Assembly: GCF_000745775.1 (NCBI RefSeq)
Contig: NZ_JQJY01000004.1
Coordinates: 620,001 to 684,000, forward strand
Length of the DNA stretch: 64,000 nucleotides
Source of the DNA: Flavobacterium sp. ASV13
GTDB taxonomy: Bacteria > Bacteroidota > Bacteroidia > Flavobacteriales > Flavobacteriaceae
Reading direction: 5' to 3'
How positions within the stretch are numbered: position 1 is the stretch's first letter; every line of letters begins with the position of its first letter. The translations under genes and the position numbers were made by a program. Of the stretch, positions 8,773 through 17,275 are shown piece after piece. The notes under the pieces are model-generated. The model searched no databases. It was not told the DNA's origin and saw only the letters and a program-made list of their open reading frames with translations.

Positions 8773-10059
8773 TTATTGCAAAACTTCGTGCATTGCCTTA
8801 GCTTTCAGCAAACATTCTTCATATTCTTTTTCAGGAATGGAAAGCGAAGTTATGGCACTTCCGACAGAAAATGAAACATATTTATTTTCCTGATTATACA
8901 AAATACTTCGGATCACAACATTAAAATCAAAATCGCCTTCGGGAGTAAAATATCCAACAGCTCCACTATACAAACCTCGTTTAGTTTCTTCTAAATTTTC
9001 GATAATTTTCATCACCGAAATCTTTGGCGCACCCGTCATACTTCCCATTGGAAAAGTTGTTTTCAAAACATCAACTGGCGAATATTGATTATCTAATTTT
9101 GAAGTGATCGTTGAAATCATTTGATGAACTTGCAAAAACGAATAGATTTTGCAAAGCTCCGTAACCTCAACCGAACCTTTTTGTGCAGTGTGCGAAAGAT
9201 CATTCCGAACCAAATCAGTAATCATGATGTTTTCGGCGCGTTCTTTTGCATCGTTTTCTAAAAAATGTTTTGATTTTTCATCTTCTGCAGAATCTAAAAA
9301 CCGTTTTGAAGTTCCTTTTATCGGTTGAGAAATAATAGTTTCTCCAAGTTTTTTCAAATAACGTTCAGGCGAAGCCGAAAGCAAACATTGTTTGTTATTT
9401 TTAAAGAAAACCGAAAATGGCGCTTTCGAAATAGCATTCAATTTCTGAAATTTTTCTAACGGATTTATAGTCGCATTTTCCGCAAAAAATTCCATACAAA
9501 AATTAGCTTCATACATATCGCCTTTGTGAATATGTTCAAGCATTTTTGTCACTTTTTCGACATACAAATCTTTTGAGATTCGTTGTTGAATTTCTAAAGA
9601 TGGCGTGCTTTCGACTTTTGACTTTTGACTTTCGACTATTTCCTTAAAATCATCTTCAAGCTCGTCATCACAAAGCAATAAATACTGAATTTCAAGCTGG
9701 TTTTCTTTCAATAAAAATATCTTTTTTGGCTGAAAGAAAAACAAATCCGGAAAATCAAGTCCGTCAAAATTATCCGATTTTAAATCTTCTATATCATTTT
9801 TTAAATCATACGAAAGATATCCAAAAAGCCAATCTTTTGTGGTTTGCTGATATTGTTTTAAATCTTCAAAAGCATTTTGGAAATCGGTTTTTACAGACGT
9901 AAACGCGTCAACAGCCAGCAGACAGTCAAAACTTGAATATTCCTGAGGATATGAATTGCTGTCCAGAAAAACAATCTCACGAAACTGTTGCGACCATGTT
10001 AAAAGTCGCTGTTTGAATTGTTCTGGATTGGAAATATGTTTATGAATAGAAACTCTCAA
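8773..10059 (-). CDS. pabB: Aminodeoxychorismate synthase component I-like, chorismate-binding enzyme
   Basis: The enzyme of the anthranilate synthase I/PabB/isochorismate family; the best fit is PabB, which makes aminodeoxychorismate for folate. C-terminal catalytic motifs are all present: SQPIKGTSKR, ITDLVRNDLSHTAQKG, FPMGSMTGAPKISVMK and GLYSGAVGYFTPEGDFDFNV. No ATG occurs in the first ~190 codons. I take the TTG at 10059 (MRVSIHKHISNPEQ), because the other in-frame TTG at 10083 lies inside a good -7 promoter element. A start at 10083 would add eight residues. No pabA or trp gene is adjacent. PabB rather than TrpE is inferred from length (about 430) and the isolated context. Confidence 0.85.
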   Translation of the reverse strand: MRVSIHKHISNPEQFKQRLLTWSQQFREIVFLDSNSYPQEYSSFDCLLAVDAFTSVKTDFQNAFEDLKQYQQTTKDWLFGYLSYDLKNDIEDLKSDNFDGLDFPDLFFFQPKKIFLLKENQLEIQYLLLCDDELEDDFKEIVESQKSKVESTPSLEIQQRISKDLYVEKVTKMLEHIHKGDMYEANFCMEFFAENATINPLEKFQKLNAISKAPFSVFFKNNKQCLLSASPERYLKKLGETIISQPIKGTSKRFLDSAEDEKSKHFLENDAKERAENIMITDLVRNDLSHTAQKGSVEVTELCKIYSFLQVHQMISTITSKLDNQYSPVDVLKTTFPMGSMTGAPKISVMKIIENLEETKRGLYSGAVGYFTPEGDFDFNVVIRSILYNQENKYVSFSVGSAITSLSIPEKEYEECLLKAKAMHEVLQ

Positions 10060-10080
10060 AGAAGTATAAATTTTAAGCTT

Positions 10081-10088
10081 CAAAATTA
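10081..10088 (-). promoter_or_regulatory. -7 promoter element upstream of pabB
   Basis: On the minus strand the bases read TAATTTTG, an exact match to the Bacteroidota TAnnTTTG element. It ends 22 bases upstream of the TTG start chosen for pabB. No convincing TTG -33 element was found. Confidence 0.5.
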
Positions 10089-10128
10089 CGACAAAAAAAA
10101 TCCTTCAATAAAATAAACCAAAAAAATA

Positions 10129-10147
10129 TTGGCACACTTTTTAGTAT
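10129..10147 (+). promoter_or_regulatory. Possible sigma-54-like promoter upstream of the DUF4349 lipoprotein gene
   Basis: TTGGCACACTTTTTAGTAT matches the -24 TGGCAC half well. The -12 half reads TTAG rather than TTGC at the right spacing, so the match is partial. It lies 123 bases before the start codon. Confidence 0.3.
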
Positions 10148-10269
10148 ATCGATTTTAACACTAATTCATAAAAATCGCCATTTGATTAAAAACTACTCTA
10201 AAATTTTAACAACAAACCGCATTTACATCGTGTAAATATTTTATTTATTAATCAAATTTTAAAAATTTT

Positions 10270-11163
10270 ATGAAAACAACTGCAAAATTAGGTTTGACCA
10301 CCTTAATTCTTATTCTAGTATTATTTTCCTGCAAAAAAGCAGATTACGCCACGGCCGAAACGTCGGCAAATACTGTCGCAATGGACAGCACTGCAATTTC
10401 ATCATCGGCAGCGGTCGAAAAAAAGGACAGCAAACAGAAATTTATTCGAACCGCTGATATCAAGTTTAAGGTTAAAAATGTCGTCAAATCTACTTATGCA
10501 ATTGAAAATGCTGTTCAAAAATTTGGCGGATTTGTGACTTATACCAATCTTCAAAGCAATATTCATGATCAGATTAAGACTAAAATTAGTCTGGACAGCA
10601 CTTTAGAAACCACGAAATATTCGGTAGAAAATAATATCACAATTCGCGTTCCTAACACACAGCTGGATACAGTAATAAAATCGATTGCCAAACAAATCGA
10701 TTTTTTAGATTTCAGAGTCATCAAAGCTGATGATGTTTCGTTAAAAATGTTAGCCAATCAGCTTTCGCAAAAAAGAAATAGCGTTACTGAAAAAAGAGTC
10801 GAAAATGCAATTGATTCAAAAGGAAAAAAAATCAATGATATTGTAGAGGCAGAAAATACACTAGCAAATAAAAAAGAAGAAAAAGACAATCGCATTATCG
10901 AAAACTTGTCTTTGCAAGACCAAGTTAACTTCAGTACTATTACTTTACAACTTTATCAAAATGAAACGATAAAACAGGAAATTACGGCAAGTGAAAAAGA
11001 CAACGCTGCTTACAAACCAAATTTAGGAATCCAAACAATTGATGCTTTAAAAAGCGGTTGGTACATTTTGGAGTCCATCTTGATTTTCTTTATCAATCTT
11101 TGGCCGATTATTTTAATAAGCATTGGCAGCTTTTTTCTTTACAAAAAATATCTCAAGAAATAA
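10270..11163 (+). CDS. DUF4349 family lipoprotein
   Basis: A 297-residue protein with a lipoprotein signal peptide: hydrophobic stretch TTLILILVLFSCKK, with the lipobox cysteine at residue 21. It is followed by a Ser/Ala-rich linker. A central region (KFIRTADIKFKVKNVVKSTY, then VENNITIRVPNTQLDTVI) matches the DUF4349 pattern, including a coiled-coil-like stretch around residues 160-215. A C-terminal transmembrane helix (WYILESILIFFINLWPIILI) is followed by a basic tail. It is therefore tethered to the membrane at both ends. The function of the family is unknown. The gene is monocistronic in appearance. Confidence 0.85.
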   Translation: MKTTAKLGLTTLILILVLFSCKKADYATAETSANTVAMDSTAISSSAAVEKKDSKQKFIRTADIKFKVKNVVKSTYAIENAVQKFGGFVTYTNLQSNIHDQIKTKISLDSTLETTKYSVENNITIRVPNTQLDTVIKSIAKQIDFLDFRVIKADDVSLKMLANQLSQKRNSVTEKRVENAIDSKGKKINDIVEAENTLANKKEEKDNRIIENLSLQDQVNFSTITLQLYQNETIKQEITASEKDNAAYKPNLGIQTIDALKSGWYILESILIFFINLWPIILISIGSFFLYKKYLKK

Positions 11164-11372
11164 GAAAAGTGTTAATAAAACAGCAATTTAATAATGAAAA
11201 AATCGTTATATTTGATATAGATTTCAATTAATCCCAAAACAAGGTCAGATCAATTGAAAAATCCTCAATAAAACAGCATTTAAATACCAATTCTGTTTAT
11301 GAGAAATTTACATTAGACGATTTCCAAGCACATTATTTATATTTTTTAACTTATTTAAAAATCCTAAGTATT

Positions 11373-11750
11373 ATGAAAATTGCTACTATTATTGTCCGTG
11401 TTTTAATTGGTCTTTTGCTTCTTTTTGCTTCTATTAGTTTTTTCTTTCACCTAATGCCTGCAGAACCAGCAACCAATAATGATTTTAAAGCCTTCAACAC
11501 AGGTTTAATGGCTTCTACTTATTTAATGCCCTTGGCTAAATCAATTGAATTGCTTTGCGGAATTGCATTTGTAACAGGACGTTATGTAACATTAGCTAAT
11601 ATTTTGATCTTGCCAATTACGGTAAATATCTTGTTCATCAATTATTTCCTGACGCCAGAAGGTCTTCCGATTGCCGGACTGTTATTTTTAGGCAACTTAT
11701 TTTTGATTTACAGATATTGGGATAACTACAAAAGCATTTTTACTGCCTAA
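11373..11750 (+). CDS. DoxX-like small membrane protein
   Basis: A 125-residue, four-helix membrane protein resembling the DoxX/DoxD family: N-terminal IIVRVLIGLLLLFASISFFF, a conserved-looking SIELLCGIAFVTGRYVTLAN loop and helix, and a short basic C-terminus. The family is often linked to quinone or thiosulfate metabolism or to oxidative stress, but many members have no known role, and I infer none here. A 209-base non-coding gap precedes it. A bidirectional terminator separates it from the lipocalin gene. Confidence 0.75.
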   Translation: MKIATIIVRVLIGLLLLFASISFFFHLMPAEPATNNDFKAFNTGLMASTYLMPLAKSIELLCGIAFVTGRYVTLANILILPITVNILFINYFLTPEGLPIAGLLFLGNLFLIYRYWDNYKSIFTA

Positions 11751-11769
11751 ATTATTTCAATCTAAAATA

Positions 11770-11801
11770 AAAACCCAGCACCTTTTAAAGTGTTGGGTTT
11801 T
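11770..11801. terminator. Bidirectional terminator
   Basis: A 12-bp stem with one G-U pair (11770-11781 with 11790-11801), containing AACCCAGCAC/GTGTTGGGTT. It has T-rich flanks on both strands and lies between two convergent genes. Confidence 0.9.
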
Positions 11802-11805
11802 CTTT

Positions 11806-12348
11806 TTAATTTGTTTTGTCATGTTTTACCCAGATAAGATCTGAAATTTTATAGCCAATGTCTTGTGCTTTAATTAAAAAATCAGCTTTTATACTTTCAG
11901 GAATAGTTGTTTCTCTGGAAAGAATCCACATGTATTTTAAACTTTCGCCTACAACAAGAGCATATTTATAATCCTGATCTATTGCGATAACATTGTATCC
12001 AGCATAAAAAGGACCAAAAAATGAGACCCTAAGCATACCAATATCGTCTTTTTTGACAAACTTGGCTTTCCCGATGCTTTCTTCCCACTTGTCTTTTTTG
12101 ACATCATAGCCCCTGTTATCTACCTTTATAGTGCCATTATCATTCAGCGAATATTCGGCGGTGACATTTATTAAATCTTTTTCCCATTTATAATCTAACC
12201 TTGCAATTTCGTACCATTTTCCTAAATATTTTGCCTTGTCAAAGTTAGTGACAGCAACAGCTTTTTTAGGAATAGTAGAACCGCAGGAATAAAGTACAGC
12301 TGCAATTCCAGCTCCAAGAAGAATTGGAGCGATATATTTATTTTTCAT
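11806..12348 (-). CDS. blc: Lipocalin family lipoprotein (Blc-like)
   Basis: A 180-residue bacterial lipocalin. The N-terminus has a hydrophobic signal and a lipobox (VLYSCGS, cysteine at residue 22), so it is anchored in the outer envelope. The lipocalin signature GKWYEIARLDYKWEKD starts near residue 43. Later strands follow the Blc pattern (GKAKFVKKDDIGMLRVSFFG, YNVIAIDQDYKYALVVGES, YMWILSRETTIP). Bacterial lipocalins of this type bind lysophospholipids or other lipophilic ligands; that role is from the family, not shown here. It is a single gene, convergent with the DoxX-like gene. Confidence 0.93.
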   Translation of the reverse strand: MKNKYIAPILLGAGIAAVLYSCGSTIPKKAVAVTNFDKAKYLGKWYEIARLDYKWEKDLINVTAEYSLNDNGTIKVDNRGYDVKKDKWEESIGKAKFVKKDDIGMLRVSFFGPFYAGYNVIAIDQDYKYALVVGESLKYMWILSRETTIPESIKADFLIKAQDIGYKISDLIWVKHDKTN

Positions 12349-12502
12349 AATGTTATCTTTTTAATTATCATAAAGATAGCATCTGAAATACACATCTAAT
12401 TTACAAAATTTTTCTGAAACTTTATATTTTTTAGCTATTAAAAATAATGTGGATAAAAAGAAAAAAAATCACACGTATTTTAGGATAATGTGTTCAAAAA
12501 GC

Positions 12503-12510
12503 TAAATTTG
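12503..12510 (+). promoter_or_regulatory. -7 promoter element for the 12534 gene
   Basis: TAAATTTG is an exact match to TAnnTTTG, 23 bases before the start codon. No clear -33 TTG is seen at the usual spacing. Confidence 0.5.
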
Positions 12511-12533
12511 GAGAATTAATCTAGCCCCTAAAA

Positions 12534-13187
12534 ATGAAAATAAATTTATTGCTGATTTTCCTATTTTGCTTTTCTTTTTCCAGATCACAATCCGTACAGG
12601 CTGTAGATTCATTAAACATAGAAATATGCAAAGCGTTGGTCCAAAATAAAAATTTAAATAATGAAATTAGACTTAATACAATTACTAACTCTCATATAAT
12701 TCCATATTTGAAAAAATTCGAGGATTCAATTACCAGACAAAAAACTTTCGAATTGATATTCTTCAGATTGCACAAAAACTGCAACGAATTTGTAGCACTT
12801 TTTCCACAATCAAAAGTAGATGATGGATGGGCTTTACAATATGAAAAGCCTTTAGAAAATATTACAAAGGAACAATGCTATCAGCTCACTAAAGATTCGA
12901 AATATCATTATTTTGAGAATGACGGAAATAAGGTAGAAGTCACTTTATCTCAGAATCTTTGGACAGAAAAATTTAGTGATAACTCTACTTCAAAATTACA
13001 TTTCAAACAAAAAGGCAATTGCGAATTTGAATTAGAATTTATTGAAAGTGATAATATCTCCCGAAAAAACATGAGTATTAAAGGTGATAAATATCTTTAT
13101 AAAATTTATGATGAAGATGCTGATTCTTATAGAGTTTATTTAAAAAACAAAGAAACTTATTATACTTTCAAATTGTTGAAACAATAA
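12534..13187 (+). CDS. Secreted hypothetical protein
   Basis: A 217-residue protein I do not recognise. A signal peptide is clear (INLLLIFLFCFSFSRSQS, cleavage after about residue 19). The rest is soluble and charged, with no membrane helix. The C-terminal half contains alternating short strands (KVEVTLSQNLWTEKF, TSKLHFKQKGNCEFELEFIE, MSIKGDKYLYKIYDED), which suggest a small beta-rich fold. It has its own -7 element and terminator, so it looks like a single-gene transcript. No function is assigned. Confidence 0.7.
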   Translation: MKINLLLIFLFCFSFSRSQSVQAVDSLNIEICKALVQNKNLNNEIRLNTITNSHIIPYLKKFEDSITRQKTFELIFFRLHKNCNEFVALFPQSKVDDGWALQYEKPLENITKEQCYQLTKDSKYHYFENDGNKVEVTLSQNLWTEKFSDNSTSKLHFKQKGNCEFELEFIESDNISRKNMSIKGDKYLYKIYDEDADSYRVYLKNKETYYTFKLLKQ

Positions 13188-13217
13188 AAAACCGTCAGAA
13201 ATAATTCTGACGGTTTT
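13188..13217. terminator. Bidirectional terminator
   Basis: A perfect 13-bp stem (13188-13200 with 13205-13217), containing CCGTCAGAA/TTCTGACGG, with a 4-base loop and T-runs on both strands. It sits between convergent genes. Confidence 0.93.
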
Positions 13218-13239
13218 CCAATATGATTTACGTAAAAAA

Positions 13240-14643
13240 TTATACGTGTATCGCTCTGTTTTCAGTAGCTGCTAATGCTGCTTCTTTTACCGCTTCCGCG
13301 AAAGTTGGGTGCGCATGGCTCATTCTTGAAATATCTTCAGCAGAAGCTTTGAATTCCATTGCAGTTACCGCTTCAGCAATTAAATCTGCTGTACGCGCTC
13401 CAATCATGTGAACTCCTAAAACCTCATCTGTTTTTTCGTCAGCAAGGATTTTTACGAATCCGTCTAAGTCAGCACTTGCTCTTGCACGTCCTAACGCTTT
13501 GAATGGGAAACTTCCAGATTTGTAAGCAACTCCTGCAGCTTTCAATTGCTCTTCTGTTTGTCCAACTGCAGCAACTTCTGGCCAAGTGTAAACTACACCA
13601 GGAATTAAGTTATAATCGATATGTGGTTTTTGACCTGCTAAGATTTCAGCAACCATAGTTCCTTCTTCTTCCGCTTTGTGCGCCAACATTGCTCCACGAA
13701 CAACGTCACCAATTGCATAAATATTTGGAACATTAGTTTGTAAATGATCATTTACTTCAACTTGTCCTCTGTCTGAAATTTTCACTCCGGCTTTGTCAGC
13801 GTTTAATCCGTCTGTGTAAGGACGACGACCAACAGAAACTAATGAATAATCTCCTTCAAGAGTGATTGTTTCTCCTTTTGCATTTTCAGCCTGAACTGTA
13901 ACAGCGTCGCCGTTTCTTTCAACTGATTTTACTTTGTGAGAAACGTAGAATTTCATTCCTTGTTTTTTCAATACTTTAGTTAATTCTTTAGAAAGAGAAC
14001 CGTCCATTCCTGGAATGATTCTGTCCATGAATTCAACTACAGAAACCTGAGCACCTAAACGAAGGTAAACTTGTCCAAGCTCGATTCCGATAACTCCTCC
14101 ACCAATAATAACTAAGTGTTTTGGAACTTCTTTTAAAGCCAAAGCTTCAGTAGAAGTGATAATTCTTTCTTTATCAATTTTAATGAATGGTAAAGAAGAT
14201 GGTTTTGATCCTGTAGCAATTACAGTATATTTTGCTTCGATAGTTTCTGAAGTTCCGTCAGCTTTTGCAACTGCAATGTGAGTTGCATCTACGAAAGAAC
14301 CTAAACCATTGAAAACAGTAATTTTATTTTTATCCATTAAGTAGTTGATTCCACCTACGGTTTGATCTACAACAGCTTGTTTGCGTGCGATCATTTTCTC
14401 TAAATTGATTTTTACATCTCCAGAAACCTCGATTCCGTGATCTGCGAAATGAGCAATTTCAGCATAATGATGAGAAGAAGATAATAATGCTTTTGAAGGA
14501 ATACAACCTACGTTAAGGCAAGTTCCGCCTAATGAATTATATTTTTCTACAATTGCAGTTTTGAAACCTAATTGTGCGCAACGAATTGCTGATACATATC
14601 CTCCAGGACCTGAACCTATAATGACTACGTCAAATGAACTCAT
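13240..14643 (-). CDS. lpdA: Dihydrolipoyl dehydrogenase (E3)
   Basis: The FAD-dependent E3 subunit of the 2-oxoacid dehydrogenase complexes and glycine cleavage system, reoxidising dihydrolipoamide with NAD+. The 467 residues begin with the FAD dinucleotide motif GSGPGGYVSA. The redox-active disulfide is in GGTCLNVGCIPS (C42 and C47). A second dinucleotide motif, IIGGGVIGIELGQVY, binds NAD. The catalytic His-Glu pair lies in HAHPTFAEA near the C-terminus. Length is normal. No E1/E2 genes are adjacent, which is common for the shared E3. A -7 element lies 28 bases upstream of the start. Confidence 0.97.
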   Translation of the reverse strand: MSSFDVVIIGSGPGGYVSAIRCAQLGFKTAIVEKYNSLGGTCLNVGCIPSKALLSSSHHYAEIAHFADHGIEVSGDVKINLEKMIARKQAVVDQTVGGINYLMDKNKITVFNGLGSFVDATHIAVAKADGTSETIEAKYTVIATGSKPSSLPFIKIDKERIITSTEALALKEVPKHLVIIGGGVIGIELGQVYLRLGAQVSVVEFMDRIIPGMDGSLSKELTKVLKKQGMKFYVSHKVKSVERNGDAVTVQAENAKGETITLEGDYSLVSVGRRPYTDGLNADKAGVKISDRGQVEVNDHLQTNVPNIYAIGDVVRGAMLAHKAEEEGTMVAEILAGQKPHIDYNLIPGVVYTWPEVAAVGQTEEQLKAAGVAYKSGSFPFKALGRARASADLDGFVKILADEKTDEVLGVHMIGARTADLIAEAVTAMEFKASAEDISRMSHAHPTFAEAVKEAALAATENRAIHV

Positions 14644-14670
14644 AGTAATTTGTTTTTATTTTAGCGGTTA

Positions 14671-14678
14671 CAAAATTA
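14671..14678 (-). promoter_or_regulatory. -7 promoter element for lpdA
   Basis: The minus strand reads TAATTTTG, an exact TAnnTTTG match at a suitable distance from the lpdA start codon. Confidence 0.5.
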
Positions 14679-14791
14679 AGGAATAAAGTTTTGTTTGAAG
14701 TTTAATTTTCAATGTTTTTTGCGTGAAATTTTGGGTTGTAGTTTTACCGCAAAGAGCGCTAAGAATTACGCGAAGGTCGCTAAGTTTTTTG

Positions 14792-15020
14792 TTTTTAATC
14801 TCGCAAAGACGCAGAGGCGCAAAGTTTTTCATGAATATCTTGAATGAATTGCGTCCAGCTTTAGCTGGATGGAAAATATTATGTCAAAGTTGAAAAGGCT
14901 TTAGCCAAATCTTTATTAATTTAGCTAAAGCCCATTACTCATTAAACCTAATTCCTCCAGCTGAAGCTGGAGGAAATTCAATTAAAACTTTGCGCCTCTG
15001 CGTCTTTGCGAGATTAAAAA
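14792..15020. repeat. Nested composite palindrome (229 bp) between lpdA and the Lrp gene
   Basis: The outer arms are a perfect 37-bp inverted repeat (14792-14828 with 14984-15020) built around CGCAAAGACGCAGAGGCGC. Inside are further hairpins: TCCAGCTTTAGCTGGA (about 14854-14869), GGCTTTAGCC facing AGCTAAAGCC across about 14900-14933, and CCTCCAGCTGAAGCTGGAGG (about 14954-14973). The whole could fold into a long branched structure. It fills most of a 427-base gap with no gene. An AACCTTTG word is repeated three times just outside (about 15023-15048). Confidence 0.85.
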
Positions 15021-15070
15021 AGAAACCTTTGAACCTTTGAACCTTTGCTCCTCTGAATCTTTGTGCCTTT

Positions 15071-15529
15071 TTAAAAAGAAATCACCGTTGAGTTCTTCAC
15101 TTCACTAATCATAAACATACTTTGTGTGCTTCCAATATGTTGCAAACTCGTAAGTTTTGTGACTAAAAATTCACGATAAGCTTCCATATCTTTTACTAAG
15201 ACTTTCAGGATATAATCATAATCACCACTAACATGATGACATTCTAAAACCTCATTTAGTTTGATTACTTCACTTTCAAATTTAGTTAGGAATTCTTTAG
15301 TGTGCTGAATGAGTTTTAAATGGCAGAAAACTACAAATCCTTTTTCGATTTTGGATTTATCGACTAATGCCACATAGTTTTTAATTATTCCTTCTCGCTC
15401 TAATTTTTTAATGCGTTCGTAAACTGCTGTTACAGAAAGATCAAGTTTTAATGATAATTCTTTGGTTGTTTTTTTACTATCGGTTTGTAAAAGAACTAAC
15501 AGTTTTTTATCTGTGGCGTCTAAAATCAT
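15071..15529 (-). CDS. Lrp/AsnC family transcriptional regulator
   Basis: A 152-residue DNA-binding regulator. The N-terminal helix-turn-helix (LDATDKKLLVLLQTD, LSVTAVYERIKKLEREGII) and the C-terminal amino-acid-sensing RAM domain (YDYILKVLVKDMEAYREFL) are both complete. It is divergent from a PLP-dependent sulfur amino-acid enzyme gene across a 390-base gap. Regulation of that gene in response to an amino acid is a reasonable inference from the layout. A good -7 element precedes it. Confidence 0.93.
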   Translation of the reverse strand: MILDATDKKLLVLLQTDSKKTTKELSLKLDLSVTAVYERIKKLEREGIIKNYVALVDKSKIEKGFVVFCHLKLIQHTKEFLTKFESEVIKLNEVLECHHVSGDYDYILKVLVKDMEAYREFLVTKLTSLQHIGSTQSMFMISEVKNSTVISF

Positions 15530-15581
15530 TTTGTTTGCTTTTTGAGATGAAAGAAAATCTATTGATTGGGTTTTATCAATC

Positions 15582-15589
15582 CAAATTTA
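15582..15589 (-). promoter_or_regulatory. -7 promoter element for the Lrp-family gene
   Basis: The minus strand reads TAAATTTG, an exact TAnnTTTG match, 53 bases before the start codon. Confidence 0.5.
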
Positions 15590-15700
15590 GATTAAAAATC
15601 ACAATAAATACATGTGTATAGTTTTAAAATCTAATTATTCACTTTATAGTTGATTAATTTTCTAATTAGGTCTTATTTTGAACAAGATTTCTCTTGAAAA

Positions 15701-15850
15701 CGAGTGCCCTAGCCCAGATTGAAGTGGAAAGCCCGGAGTAAAAAAGGCAAAAGTTTCTTGTTCTAAAAAAGCGACCAACGGAAGCTCTTTTTAGAACATT
15801 AGAAACTTTGACTTTTTTATGAGGACTTGAAACGGAAAGCTGGAATTGCT
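15701..15850 (+). ncRNA. Structured-RNA-like element, possibly of the Flavo-1 type
   Basis: The segment begins GAGTGCCCTAGCCCAGATTG and ends with AAACGGAAAGCTGGAATTGC. These short conserved-looking flanks enclose a long imperfect hairpin: TTTCTTGTTCTAAAAA (about 15754-15769) pairs with TTTTTAGAACATTAGAAA (about 15791-15808), and AGTAAAAAAG-type bases outside it face CTTTTTTATGAGG. From memory, the AGCCC...GAAGTGGAAAGCCCGG...AAACGGAAAGC pattern is a widely repeated flavobacterial intergenic RNA motif resembling Rfam Flavo-1. I could not check this. It lies 70 bases before the PLP-enzyme gene and could be its leader or an independent RNA. Confidence 0.5.
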
Positions 15851-15919
15851 TCTAAAATTTAGATTCAATGCACTAATAACTTGAAACATGAAACAAATAA
15901 AAACTTTAAACTAATTAAT

Positions 15920-17164
15920 ATGAAAAACTTTAACCCAGCAGATAAAATTCAGGATTTGCAGTACTTTGGTGAATTTGGCGGTGTGAATCCGTCGATTTCT
16001 GATTCTTCGACTTATACTTTTCTTTCGGCAAAAACTATGTTTGATACTTTTGAGGGAAATATGGAAGGCTGTTATTTATATTCGCGCCATTCTTCACCAA
16101 GTAATTTATATTTGGATCAGGCTTTGGCAGCGATGGAAGGAACAGAAACAGCAAATGTTTCGGCTTCGGGAATGGGAGCGATTACGCCTACTCTATTGCA
16201 ATTGTGCGGCGCGGGCGATCATATCGTTTCGAGCCGAACTATTTATGGCGGAACTTACGCTTTCCTAAAAAACTTTACACCAAGATTCGGAATCGAAACG
16301 AGCTTTGTTGACATTACTAAATTGGATGTTGTTGAAGCTGCAATTACGCCAAAAACGAAAGTTTTGTATTGTGAAACAGTTAGTAATCCATTATTGGAAG
16401 TTGCTGATATTGCTGGTTTAGCTCAAATTGCTAAAAGGCATAATTTAAAATTGGTTGTCGATAATACGTTTTCTCCTTTATCGGTTTCTCCTGCAAAATT
16501 AGGCGCTGATATTGTAATTCACAGTTTGACAAAATACATTAACGGAAGCAGTGATACAGTTGGCGGTGTGACTTGTGCATCGAAAGAATTTATTAATTCG
16601 TTGAAAAATGTAAATTCTGGTGCGAGTATGCTTTTGGGACCAACAATGGATAGTTTGCGTTCGGCAAGTGTTATGAAAAATCTTCGTACGCTTCATATCC
16701 GAATTAAACAACACAGTCATAATGCACATTTCCTGGCTGATCAATTTGAAAAAGACGGATTAAAAACAGTTTATCCAGGTTTGAAAAGTCACCCGAGTCA
16801 TGAATTGTACAAAACGATGATTAATCCGGAATATGGTTTTGGAGGAATGTTGACAATCGACGTTGGAACTTTGGAAAAAGCCAATGAATTAATGGAATTA
16901 ATGCAAGCCAGAAATCTAGGATATTTGGCGGTAAGTTTAGGATTTTACAAAACGTTATTTAGCGCGCCAGGAACTTCTACTTCGAGTGAAATTCCGTTGG
17001 AAGAACAAAAAGAAATGGGATTAACAGATGGTTTGATTCGTTTTTCTATTGGTTTGGATAATGATATTGATCGTACTTACGAAATGATGAAAGCTTGTAT
17101 GGTTGAGCTTGGGATTTTGAATTCGGCAGAGATTCGTAAAGAAGTTTTCGCAGAGGTTCGCTAA
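15920..17164 (+). CDS. Trans-sulfuration family PLP enzyme (methionine gamma-lyase/cystathionine gamma-synthase type)
   Basis: A 414-residue PLP-dependent Cys/Met metabolism enzyme. The pyridoxal lysine lies in HSLTKYINGSSDTVGG. The family tyrosine is in YLYSRHSSPSNLYLDQAL, and the cofactor-binding stretch VSASGMGAITPTLLQL is present. IVSSRTIYGGTYAFL and ETVSNPLLEVADI are characteristic. The ATG at 15920 (MKNFNPADKIQ) is chosen over an upstream in-frame TTG at 15881. Whether it degrades methionine, makes cystathionine or uses another gamma-substituted amino acid cannot be decided from sequence alone. The divergent Lrp-type regulator suggests amino-acid-responsive control, and the structured RNA element sits between the two. 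Confidence 0.9.
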   Translation: MKNFNPADKIQDLQYFGEFGGVNPSISDSSTYTFLSAKTMFDTFEGNMEGCYLYSRHSSPSNLYLDQALAAMEGTETANVSASGMGAITPTLLQLCGAGDHIVSSRTIYGGTYAFLKNFTPRFGIETSFVDITKLDVVEAAITPKTKVLYCETVSNPLLEVADIAGLAQIAKRHNLKLVVDNTFSPLSVSPAKLGADIVIHSLTKYINGSSDTVGGVTCASKEFINSLKNVNSGASMLLGPTMDSLRSASVMKNLRTLHIRIKQHSHNAHFLADQFEKDGLKTVYPGLKSHPSHELYKTMINPEYGFGGMLTIDVGTLEKANELMELMQARNLGYLAVSLGFYKTLFSAPGTSTSSEIPLEEQKEMGLTDGLIRFSIGLDNDIDRTYEMMKACMVELGILNSAEIRKEVFAEVR

Positions 17165-17275
17165 GATTTCTCTCTCGCAGATTTGGCTGATTATGCTGAT
17201 TATTGTAGAAATCTATAAAAAAATCTGCTAGACCTGCACGATCTGCGCGAGAAAATTTGAGTGAATTTTATATGA

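Noticed and set aside
15020..15070. Short tandem AACCTTTG units, at first glance CRISPR-like
   Set aside because: Units are eight bases, directly abutting and without spacers; no cas gene is near. They are a word repeat outside the large palindrome.
14644..15070. A hidden small gene between lpdA and the Lrp gene
   Set aside because: The gap is accounted for by the composite palindrome; no frame with a start, codon bias and length was found.
15530..15880. SAM-type riboswitch upstream of the sulfur amino-acid enzyme
   Set aside because: I could not find the conserved SAM aptamer helices or the kink-turn sequence. The structured segment fits the flavobacterial repeat-RNA pattern better.
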